Origin: Proteobacteria bacterium UBA7415
Lineage (GTDB): Bacteria > Pseudomonadota > Gammaproteobacteria > Arenicellales > Arenicellaceae
DNA length: 64,000 nt
Direction: 5' to 3'
Assembly: GCA_002470515.1 (NCBI GenBank)
Contig: DKML01000006.1
Span: 62,001-126,000, forward strand
The translations under genes were made by a program, and so were the position numbers. A model generated the notes under the pieces. That model searched no databases, had not been told where the DNA came from, and saw nothing but the letters and a program-made list of their open reading frames with translations. Every line of letters begins with the position of its first letter. The stretch's first letter is position 1. Positions 28,069-35,517 of the stretch are shown here, piece by piece.

Positions 28069-28623
28069 GTTCTAGAATCTGCTCTCGTTTCGACGTGACG
28101 GGGTAAACGTCATATTTGTTTATAAAAGGTAACTGCCGTATCAACCGGCTAATACTCTGCATATCCACAATTAATGGCACTTCATCAATCCATGTTCTCT
28201 AAAGGCGGCTTTGGTCCGTTGGCAAGGAATATACAGATACGTTCTTAGATTCTAATTTTGCGCACCTTTTCGGATTTTTCAAGCCCTATTCACTCTAGAA
28301 CACCCTAACTAGGATGAAATTGAACGTGTAATTCGAAAACCGCTAGAACTCAAATAGAGCTTTTCCGGCAACCTAACACAATCGACAATCCTAACCGCCA
28401 AAATAAACAATGAGATAACAAACAGCTTGGCTGGTAACTAATCAGACCGTAGTCGGAGATCTCTTTATGCACCTTGACCATTGAATACATAGGCTGTTTA
28501 CTCGAAGCACAAGTATCACAGATACTTTGTTCCTGCATGTGAACACAAACAACCAATATGGGTGGCTGAGCATTGCAGATAATAATTATAGAACTATAAC
28601 GCACGTTATAGAGGGTAGATAAC
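28069..28623. other. Intergenic region clpS / cold-shock gene
   Basis: These 555 bases contain no convincing gene. A 116-codon antisense frame overlapping the cold-shock gene start has no family character. The right end holds the predicted promoter and palindrome of the cold-shock gene. The leftward promoter for clpS should lie within the first 100 bases; TTGATA followed 16 bases later by TAAACA is visible on the minus strand (about 28160-28130), but the match is poor. Confidence 0.5.
28572..28611 (+). promoter_or_regulatory. Predicted promoter and palindrome of the cold-shock gene
   Basis: ATTGCA (28572-28577) and TATAAC (28595-28600) are 17 bases apart and could be -35 and -10. The -10 lies inside a perfect inverted repeat, CTATAACG-ca-CGTTATAG (28594-28611). 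The palindrome ends where the ribosome site GAGGG (28611-28615) begins, so it could act as an operator or as an RNA hairpin at the 5' end. This is a prediction from sequence only. Confidence 0.45.
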
Positions 28624-28833
28624 ATGGCTTCAAAGGGAACAGTAAAGTGGTTTAATGCATCAAAAGGGTTCGGCTTTATTGAAACGGGCGAAGACGACAC
28701 TGATGTGTTCGCACACTTTTCAGAGATCGAGATGGAAGGTTACAAAACACTAAAAGAAGGTCAAGAAGTGGAGTTTGACTTGGAAGATGGAGAGAAAGGG
28801 CCTAAAGCGGCTAAAATACGCGAAGCAGTTTGA
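28624..28833 (+). CDS. Cold-shock domain protein (CspA/CspD family)
   Basis: This 69-residue single-strand nucleic acid binding protein carries both RNA-binding motifs: KGFGFIET (RNP1 region) and DVFAHFSEI (RNP2 region). The opening [16 protein letters not shown] is standard. Proteins in this position next to clpS/clpA are named CspD in E. coli and Pseudomonas. Here the sequence after RNP2 is [20 protein letters not shown], which looks like ordinary CspA-type members, so I leave the symbol open. It ends 118 bases before a strong bidirectional terminator. Confidence 0.95.
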   Translation: MASKGTVKWFNASKGFGFIETGEDDTDVFAHFSEIEMEGYKTLKEGQEVEFDLEDGEKGPKAAKIREAV

Positions 28834-28950
28834 CGTTTAATTACGTAAACTTACGTTAAGAGCGTTGCGCGTATTTTGATCGGGTTTTATCATCACTCAT
28901 TGATTTTATTGAATCAAAAGAATAATCGAAGTGCGACACTAGCTCGCGAG

Positions 28951-28990
28951 AATCAAAAAAGCCCCTCAAAATGAGGGGCTTTTTTGATTA
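28951..28990. terminator. Bidirectional intrinsic terminator between csp and icd
   Basis: An 18-bp perfect inverted repeat, AATCAAAAAAGCCCCTCA and its complement, with a 3-base loop, spans 28951-28989. The GC core is AGCCCCTCA/TGAGGGGCT. A-rich and T-rich flanks make it work on both strands, serving the rightward cold-shock gene and the leftward icd gene. Confidence 0.92.
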
Positions 28991-29027
28991 GCAGATGCCT
29001 AGATGCTTATAGCTAACGAAAAGCCAC

Positions 29028-31262
29028 CTAGCGCATCGCATCTAACAATTCGTTAAACGTTTTGCTCGGTCGCATAGCTGCAATGGCTTTGTCTTCATCA
29101 GGATAGTAATAACCATTAATATCAACCGGTGCACCTTGTGCCGCATTGAGCTCATCAATAATCTTAGCTTCGTTGGCTTTTAGTGCCTCCACAAACGGCT
29201 TAAAGCGATTAGCCAGCTCTGCATCCTTATCTTGAGCTACGACCTCCTCTGCCCAATACAGAGCAAGATAGAAGTGGCTTCCGCGGTTATCTAACTCCCC
29301 TACTTTTCTAGAAGGCGATTTATCGCTATCCAGTAGCTTAGACGTCGCTAAATCTAATGTATCGGCCAAAACTTGCGCACTGGAGTTATTAGTTACATCG
29401 GCTAAATGTTCAAAGCTGGCAGCGGTTGCCAAAAACTCACCGAGTGAATCCCACCGCAAGTGACCTTCGTTGGTAAATTGAGTTACATGCTTTGGCGCCG
29501 AACCACCCGCGCCTGTCTCAAACAAGCCGCCACCATTCATTAGCGGTACGATCGACAACATTTTGGCACTAGTGCCTACTTCTAAAATTGGAAACAAATC
29601 GGTTAGGTAGTCGCGCAAAACGTTACCCGACACTGATATAACGTCTTTGCCTTCACAAATAGTCTCTAGCGAGAAACGCGTTGCTTCAGCTGGAGACATA
29701 ATGCGAATATCTAAACCGTCAGTATCATGGTCTTGCAAATACTGAACAACCTTAATAATTAGTTGAGCTTCATGTGGTCGATTCTTATCCAACCAGAAAA
29801 TAGCGGGGTCGCCGGTCTTGCGCGCTCGGCGCACTGCCAATTTAACCCAATCTTGAATAGGCGCATCCTTAACCTGGCACATACGCCAGATATCACCTTC
29901 TTCTACCGCATGCTCAAACAACACTTTCTCAGTGTCTTCGTCAATAATACGCATGTAACCGTCGTATTCCATTTCGTAAGTCTTGTCATGCGAGCCATAC
30001 TCTTCGGCTTTTTGAGCCATCAGGCCAACGTTTGAAACACTACCAATGGTGGTTGGATCTAAGGCGCCATTTTCCTTACAGAAATTAATCACTTCTTCGT
30101 AAACGTAGGCGTATGTACTCTCAGGGATAACCGCCTTCGCATCACGAAGATTACCCTTCATATCCCACATCTTGCCTGAATTACGGATCATTGCAGGCAT
30201 AGACGCATCAACAATCACGTCACTTGGTACGTGCAAATTAGAAATGCCCTTGTCCGAATCCACCATCGCAATTGCAGGCCGATCCTCGTAGCACTTCATA
30301 ATGTCAGCTTCAATTTTGTCTTTTAGGTCGCCAGAAATTTGTTCAATAACGCTGTAAAGGTTACCTAAACCATTATTAGGTTGCACATTCAGCTCCTTGA
30401 ACAACGTGGCATATTTTTCGTAGACATAGCTGTAGTAGACCGTCACCGCATGCCCAAATACAATAGGGTGCGACACTTTCATCATCGTAGCTTTAACGTG
30501 CAAGCTAAATAGAATATCGCGTTCCTTCGCATCATCAATCTGCTCTTGATAGAACTTACGCAAAGCTTTCTTGCTCATAAACATGGCATCGATAACTTCG
30601 CCTGCCAAGAGCTCTACATTTTCTTGAAAATTTTCCTTATTACCGTACTTATCAGTGAACTCAATACGTACGCGGCTGTCTTCGAGCATAGTTCTCGAGC
30701 GCTCACTTGTGCGGAAGTCTCCACCATTCATTGTGGCAACGTGGGCTTTAGACGTAGGCAACCATTCGCCCATGCTGTGCGGATGCTTACGCGCGTAGTT
30801 TTTTACGGCAGCTGGTGCACGGCGATCTGAGTTACCTTCGCGGATTACCGGATTAACATTACTGCCTTTGGCCTGTTCGTAGAGGTCGCGTACTTTTTTC
30901 TCTTCGTCAGACTGTGGGTCGTCTGGAAAGTTGGGTAAGTCGTAACCCTTTGCCTGAAGCTCTTTAACAGCCGCTTTGATTTGTGGAATCGAAGCACTGA
31001 TATTCGGCGTTTTAATGACATTGGCTTCTGGCTTTAAAACCAAAGCGCCTAGCTCCGCAAGCGCATTTGGAACTCGTTGTTCTTCCTTAATGTATTCTTC
31101 AAACAGCGACAGAATGCGCGCTGCCAACGAGATATCCTTAGTCTTAATATCAACGCCACAGCTTGCTGCAAATGCTTGAAAAATGGGTAACAGAGAGCGC
31201 GTGGCAAGTGCAGGCGCTTCATCAGTAAGAGTGTAATAAATGGTTGGCTGTTGTGAGCTCAT
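29028..31262 (-). CDS. icd: NADP-dependent isocitrate dehydrogenase, monomeric type
   Basis: This enzyme of the citric acid cycle oxidises isocitrate to 2-oxoglutarate with NADP+. Its 744 residues and sequence landmarks, such as [71 protein letters not shown] and [20 protein letters not shown], identify the large monomeric IDH (type II) of Azotobacter and Vibrio, not the homodimeric E. coli form. No second icd is seen. It is downstream of a 448-base gap and convergent with the cold-shock gene through the shared terminator. Confidence 0.97.
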   Translation of the reverse strand: MSSQQPTIYYTLTDEAPALATRSLLPIFQAFAASCGVDIKTKDISLAARILSLFEEYIKEEQRVPNALAELGALVLKPEANVIKTPNISASIPQIKAAVKELQAKGYDLPNFPDDPQSDEEKKVRDLYEQAKGSNVNPVIREGNSDRRAPAAVKNYARKHPHSMGEWLPTSKAHVATMNGGDFRTSERSRTMLEDSRVRIEFTDKYGNKENFQENVELLAGEVIDAMFMSKKALRKFYQEQIDDAKERDILFSLHVKATMMKVSHPIVFGHAVTVYYSYVYEKYATLFKELNVQPNNGLGNLYSVIEQISGDLKDKIEADIMKCYEDRPAIAMVDSDKGISNLHVPSDVIVDASMPAMIRNSGKMWDMKGNLRDAKAVIPESTYAYVYEEVINFCKENGALDPTTIGSVSNVGLMAQKAEEYGSHDKTYEMEYDGYMRIIDEDTEKVLFEHAVEEGDIWRMCQVKDAPIQDWVKLAVRRARKTGDPAIFWLDKNRPHEAQLIIKVVQYLQDHDTDGLDIRIMSPAEATRFSLETICEGKDVISVSGNVLRDYLTDLFPILEVGTSAKMLSIVPLMNGGGLFETGAGGSAPKHVTQFTNEGHLRWDSLGEFLATAASFEHLADVTNNSSAQVLADTLDLATSKLLDSDKSPSRKVGELDNRGSHFYLALYWAEEVVAQDKDAELANRFKPFVEALKANEAKIIDELNAAQGAPVDINGYYYPDEDKAIAAMRPSKTFNELLDAMR

Positions 31263-31710
31263 ATTTTTCTTGTACCTAGGTATGTGGAGTTTTTTACTCT
31301 ATATTCGTTCGCAGATGGGCAGTGTATTCCAAATGTGTAAGCTTAGGCGCCGTATAACAAGTCAGACGTCCCACCAATCTCTGTATCTTTAAAACAGCTA
31401 TTGCATAAAGAGATCACATACGCGGTAATTTCGCGTTTGTTCAAGTATCTCGAAGTATGTAACGCAAAGTCCTAGTTGGTTCTAGATGGATTCGCGCTTT
31501 GGGGGTGAACACAATGGCACCACAAACACACTATCAAGAGATTGCTCTAAGGCTTACAATAGACCCTCAATCGGAGTCGCATAATATCATAACTCCTGTC
31601 GTCTTTTTTTAACGTCACTGTTTTTAAAACTTCTGGTTTAGACGCACACTGTAATTCTTTAAAAGAGCCGCTAACATGGCTTAAAAAAGAGCCCAAACAA
31701 TAGCAGAACA
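31263..31710. other. Divergent intergenic region icd / nudJ
   Basis: No supported gene lies in these 448 bases. A 32-codon frame (31514-31612) with GGGGGTG 8 bases upstream was considered and set aside for lack of any support. The icd promoter probably lies near the left end (TATAGA on the minus strand around 31300), but there is no clear -35. A run of T (31604-31610) lies about 100 bases before nudJ. Confidence 0.5.
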
Positions 31711-32178
31711 ATGAATATAATTACGCCAAGATGGCAGCCTGACGTGTCCGTCGCGGCAATTTGCAAGCATAATGACCGTTACTTATTAGTTGAGGAACGA
31801 TCCAAATCAACAGGCGAAATCGTGTTTAATCAACCCGCAGGGCACTTAGAATCTGGCGAGAGCATTATTGAAGCTGTGATACGCGAGACCTTAGAAGAGA
31901 CCTGCCGTCACTTTACACCTAAAGGGCTTGTCGGCTTTTATCGACTTGCGCTTAACGATCAAAAAACATACTTGAGGTATACATTCTTTGGGGATATCAG
32001 CGATGTCGACGTCAAAGCTGAACGCGATAAAGACATAATCGCTACTCATTGGTTTAGCCGTGAGGAGCTCAAAAATCATCAAGCCTTGCGTAGCCACTTA
32101 GTTTTGCAGTGTGTTGAAGATTATGAAAACGGCTCCACTTATCCGTTGGATCTCCTTAAAGACCATTCTCCCTATTAA
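31711..32178 (+). CDS. nudJ: Nudix hydrolase NudJ (HMP-PP / nucleoside phosphatase)
   Basis: This 155-residue Nudix protein has the catalytic Nudix box at residues 44-66: Gly44 in GHLESGE, then REtleET with the metal-binding glutamates. The opening RWQPDVSVAAICKHNDRYLL and GEIVFNQPAGHLE are those of E. coli NudJ (YmfB), which hydrolyses HMP-PP and nucleoside di- and triphosphates. The C-terminal YPLDLLKDH is also shared. It lies 28 bases before mnmA, a conserved pairing, so the symbol is well supported by both sequence and position. Confidence 0.93.
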   Translation: MNIITPRWQPDVSVAAICKHNDRYLLVEERSKSTGEIVFNQPAGHLESGESIIEAVIRETLEETCRHFTPKGLVGFYRLALNDQKTYLRYTFFGDISDVDVKAERDKDIIATHWFSREELKNHQALRSHLVLQCVEDYENGSTYPLDLLKDHSPY

Positions 32179-32206
32179 AGACCACCCACCTAAATAGCTT
32201 TTTGTA

Positions 32207-33289
32207 ATGAAACCTCACGTTATTGTTGGAATGTCTGGCGGCGTTGATTCGTCGGTAGCAGCGCATTTGCTTCTTGAGCAAGGCTATCGCGTGAGTGGCT
32301 TGTTCATGAAAAACTGGGAGGAAGACGATACCGAAGAATACTGCGCTGCAGCAACAGATCTAAAAGACGCTGCACAAGTATGTGACCGACTTGGTATAGA
32401 GCTGCATGAGGTAAATTTTGCGCATGAGTATTGGGAAAACGTATTCGAATACTTTCTCGCGGACTACAAAGCCGGGCGTACGCCCAACCCAGACATTCTT
32501 TGCAACAAGGAAATTAAATTCAAAGAGTTCTTGTTGCAAGCCCAAACTCTAGGCGCTGATTTTATTGCGACTGGACACTACGTTGCCAAGGGCGAGCGTG
32601 GCGTTAACGGCGTGACCGAGCAGGCATTACTCAAAGGTTTAGACGGCAATAAAGATCAAAGCTACTTCCTGTATACACTTCAGCAGCATCAACTTGAGAA
32701 AAGCCTGTTCCCGCTCGGAGAGATATCCAAGCCCGAAGTACGTGCAATTGCCGATAAACAAGGATTTGTAACGCATAACAAGAAAGATTCAACAGGTATC
32801 TGCTTTATAGGAGAACGCCGCTTCAAAGACTTTTTGAGTGAATATTTGAAACCAAATCCTGGCAATATGGTGGACGAGAAGGGCAAAACAGTAAATCAGC
32901 ATGACGGACTCATGTATTACACATTGGGACAACGTCAGGGCTTAGATATCGGAGGTCCAGGAGAGGCATGGTATGTGGCGGGTAAGGATCTTGAACGCAA
33001 CGAATTATTGGTTGTTCAAGGGCACGATCACCCTGCCCTGTTTACGCAAACGGTAGCGGCTACCACCCCTGACTGGGTGAGCGCTAGCCACCCTCCCATG
33101 AATGTAACGTTGACCGCTAAAACTCGATACCGTCAACCAGACCAGCACTGTCAGATTACAGCGATTAATGACAAACAAATCACGGTGGAGTTTGATCAAC
33201 CACAACGTGCGGTAACACCGGGGCAAGCGTTAGTTCTATATGAAGACCGATATTGCTTAGGTGGCGCTACCATTGACAGGTCCAGGTAA
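32207..33289 (+). CDS. mnmA: tRNA-specific 2-thiouridylase MnmA
   Basis: MnmA puts sulfur on U34 of tRNA-Lys, -Glu and -Gln. The 360-residue protein has the PP-loop [11 protein letters not shown] (10-20). The catalytic nucleophile is Cys99 in [12 protein letters not shown]. The persulfide cysteine is Cys199 in [26 protein letters not shown] and [10 protein letters not shown] in the C-terminal domain are standard. It is in an operon with nudJ. In E. coli and Pseudomonas hflD and purB follow; here a convergent marR gene follows. Confidence 0.97.
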   Translation: MKPHVIVGMSGGVDSSVAAHLLLEQGYRVSGLFMKNWEEDDTEEYCAAATDLKDAAQVCDRLGIELHEVNFAHEYWENVFEYFLADYKAGRTPNPDILCNKEIKFKEFLLQAQTLGADFIATGHYVAKGERGVNGVTEQALLKGLDGNKDQSYFLYTLQQHQLEKSLFPLGEISKPEVRAIADKQGFVTHNKKDSTGICFIGERRFKDFLSEYLKPNPGNMVDEKGKTVNQHDGLMYYTLGQRQGLDIGGPGEAWYVAGKDLERNELLVVQGHDHPALFTQTVAATTPDWVSASHPPMNVTLTAKTRYRQPDQHCQITAINDKQITVEFDQPQRAVTPGQALVLYEDRYCLGGATIDRSR

Positions 33290-33353
33290 CACCGTCTGAA
33301 CGTATCCGTCTCGCCGCGAAATATTGATCCATTACAAATGTGAGTAGCAAGCG

Positions 33354-33773
33354 TTACGCTATTAACTTCAGAGATGACGAGAGCGATTGTCTCTCTTGAT
33401 TGGAAAGCGTATCAAAAATCGTTTCAAGGGACTCCTCAAAGCTCACCTGAGCTTCAGTGAACTTACGCGCACCTGTAGAACTTAACTCAACCATGCTCTT
33501 GCGCGCATCGCGTTCATTAATCTTTCTCTGTACCAATCCTATCTTTTCCATGGGTTGCAAAAGCCGTGTAACGCCCGACGCCGTTAAGCCAACTTGATCA
33601 GCCAGCTCCACCCGACTCATCATTTTGGTCGGCGCAGCGCTTAAACGGTGCAGTACTAAGTATTCGCTCAGACCCAACCCGTGCACTGAACCTAAGGCTC
33701 CTTCCACACGTTTTAGAATGTGCGAATGAGTGCTCAAAATATTATCAAAGAGCGTTTGATTACTGGTCTTCAT
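33354..33773 (-). CDS. MarR family transcriptional regulator
   Basis: This 139-residue DNA-binding protein has the winged helix-turn-helix of the MarR family: LSEYLVLHRLSAAP, SRVELADQVGLTASGVTRLLQPMEKIGLV (recognition helix near 65-80), and the wing NERDARKSMVELSSTGARKF. Its target is unknown. There is no other gene divergent from it: the next gene starts at 35050 on the same strand and ends at 34013, so the operator upstream most likely serves marR itself. A leader of about 70 bases holds two small hairpins (CCGTC/GACGG, ATGC/GCAT). Confidence 0.9.
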   Translation of the reverse strand: MKTSNQTLFDNILSTHSHILKRVEGALGSVHGLGLSEYLVLHRLSAAPTKMMSRVELADQVGLTASGVTRLLQPMEKIGLVQRKINERDARKSMVELSSTGARKFTEAQVSFEESLETIFDTLSNQERQSLSSSLKLIA

Positions 33774-33833
33774 GATTCTTTCTATCCGTCTTTTGACGGC
33801 TCCTAATGCGTAAAAGCATCTTATTATTCATTG

Positions 33834-33889
33834 ATAAATACTTGATTGATCAACTATATTGATAAATGCTTGATCAGTCAAGTATTTAT
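33834..33889 (-). promoter_or_regulatory. marR promoter with large inverted-repeat operator
   Basis: On the minus strand TTGACT (33876-33881) and TATAGT (33853-33858) are separated by exactly 17 bases. They are embedded in a near-perfect 20-bp inverted repeat: left arm 33834-33853 and right arm 33870-33889, with one mismatch and a 16-base spacer. The region can also be read as a direct repeat of period 28, with each copy carrying a TTGAT/ATCAA-type half-site pair. Such paired sites over the -35 and -10 are what autoregulated MarR genes show. Transcription would start near 33846, about 73 bases before the marR start codon. Confidence 0.7.
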
Positions 33890-34012
33890 TAGAGACCTAG
33901 GCGCGACCCACCATCATGCCTAGCCACTTACGGATAATACATCTCAGGTCACCTGCTAGCGTTGTTTAAGATCTTGATATAAACGTGTTATAGCCTTGTT
34001 AAAAAGGGAGAC

Positions 34013-35050
34013 TTAATGACAACTTGCTGCTAGAGCTTCATCAACCTGTTTGTCTTTAAGAGATTCAAAAAATCGAGCGAAGTCATTGCCACAGTCGGCG
34101 TACATCGCCTTAAACATTGCTACATTCTCCCGATAACTACTAATGCCAGATAGTCTTGCGTTGTTCACTGGCTCGTTAAACCAATTGTCGTATCGGTCAT
34201 CGCCCTTCCATTTAGAACTCTTAAGTGCCTGATAGTCCGTCATCAACTGCTCGCTCAGGGCTTGCTTAGCGGCTCGATTCTCAACTAGTGCATCTGAGTC
34301 TAATTCAACAGCCGAGACCGCGTTATAAAGAGTCAGCAGTCGGCTTTTATGCACCGCAATAAGCGCATCAAAGTCCTCACGCATTTGCAGTGACTGTTGG
34401 TAATTCCCAATGTCCGCGTTTTGTAGATTTTGGTTTTCGTTTTGCTGCTCTAGCCATTGCCCTGTGGCAATTTCTGCGACAGCTGATGCCAATGCTTCAT
34501 TGAAATCTGTATCGCCATTCAAATAAATTTTTTGATGAGTTAACTCATGAAACAACAACTCAGCCAAATATACTTCGCCGTAGCGCAACATCGACGGCAA
34601 AATTGGGTCATCGAACCAGCCTAGTGTTGAGTAGGCGTTAGCACCGCGTACATATACGTCTACAGACTCTACTTGCTGAAGGTTTTTAGCGTATTGCAAT
34701 GCTTTGCTATAATCAAAGTAACCTCGATAGCTCGCGCAGCCTATGACCAAATAACACCAGAGCTTGGCGTCCAATGAAAACTCGGGTGCAGCCGTAACCA
34801 CGTATACTGGATAATCTCTTTCTAAAGACACATAGCTGTGGTAGCTACCCTTTACAGGCAAACCAATTTCGGTTGCGGCGAAATCCAAAATAGGCCTAAC
34901 TTTTTCTAACATCTCTCTTTCGGTCTGACCACTTTGCTCAATCGCTTTATCAAGTGGTATACGGGCCATCATCAGACGCGAATGCCCCACAACAGCCTGG
35001 GAATAGAACTGAACAGTTGAACAAGCAGACAGTCCAATAACTACAGACAA
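34013..35050 (-). CDS. Putative aminopeptidase, lipoprotein-like (DUF/aminopeptidase family)
   Basis: This protein resembles the COG4324-type putative zinc aminopeptidases: YGEVYLAELLFHELTHQKIYLNGDTDFNEALASAVAE contains HELTH, with a downstream glutamate (read as HExxH plus NEALAS). A lipobox LSAC near the start points to an outer- or inner-membrane lipoprotein. No ATG or GTG is available. The first in-frame start codon is TTG at 35050, which leaves too short a signal (SVVIGLSAC). The frame stays open back to a TAA at 35120-35122, and that upstream part would read as a proper signal with several lysines before ALLIVTVLSVVIGLSAC. The real start is unsettled. Confidence 0.65.
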   Translation of the reverse strand: MSVVIGLSACSTVQFYSQAVVGHSRLMMARIPLDKAIEQSGQTEREMLEKVRPILDFAATEIGLPVKGSYHSYVSLERDYPVYVVTAAPEFSLDAKLWCYLVIGCASYRGYFDYSKALQYAKNLQQVESVDVYVRGANAYSTLGWFDDPILPSMLRYGEVYLAELLFHELTHQKIYLNGDTDFNEALASAVAEIATGQWLEQQNENQNLQNADIGNYQQSLQMREDFDALIAVHKSRLLTLYNAVSAVELDSDALVENRAAKQALSEQLMTDYQALKSSKWKGDDRYDNWFNEPVNNARLSGISSYRENVAMFKAMYADCGNDFARFFESLKDKQVDEALAASCH

Positions 35051-35143
35051 AACCGTAACAATCAGTAGAGCGGCTTTATTATTAGCCCCAAGCTGTGAGC
35101 GCTTTTTACTATGCCCTTTTTAATAATCTTAGTAATTTAGGTC

Positions 35144-35365
35144 TTACTCAGACTCTTCTAACACCAAAGTAACTTCTTGACCAGCAAATGCGATGACGTC
35201 TCCCATGGTGCACTTACAACGCTTACGCAGCTCTTCTTCGCCATTGCGCGTTACTTGACCTTCTGCGATCACCGCTTTAGCTCCTCCGCCACTGCCCAGC
35301 CAACCCGCAATTTGTAATACCTTATACATCTCTATTGGAAACGCTCTGATTTCTACTGTGTTCAT
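35144..35365 (-). CDS. S4 domain RNA-binding protein, YbcJ-like
   Basis: This 73-residue protein is an isolated S4 RNA-binding domain. It shows FPIEMYKVLQIAGWLGSGGGAKAVIAEGQV and TRNGEEELRKRCKCTMGDVI in the usual order (the first split as IEMYKVLQIAGWL and GSGGGAKAVIAEG). Such proteins bind structured RNA, possibly in ribosome assembly; the exact role is unknown. Length is normal for the family (about 70 residues). It is preceded by a divergent gap of about 150 bases before the large propeller-TPR gene. Confidence 0.85.
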   Translation of the reverse strand: MNTVEIRAFPIEMYKVLQIAGWLGSGGGAKAVIAEGQVTRNGEEELRKRCKCTMGDVIAFAGQEVTLVLEESE

Positions 35366-35517
35366 CTTATCTCTTAAATTCTCATGCTGAATGACGAGTC
35401 AGTTATTTGCGCCTTTCATTAATTGGGTAGTAGTCTCGCATAGCCCTTCTAGGCACTGCAGACTAAGGTTAGTTTAGGGTATCATCGCTGGTCAAACGAT
35501 TACTCATAACAAGAATC

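Noticed and set aside
28069..28623. Possible tRNA-like stretch (GGTGGCTGAG near 28561)
   Set aside because: No acceptor or T-arm pairing could be drawn around it.
31514..31612. A 32-codon ORF with GGGGGTG upstream in the icd/nudJ gap
   Set aside because: The start and spacing are acceptable but the peptide has no family character, and one such frame is expected by chance in a 448-base gap.
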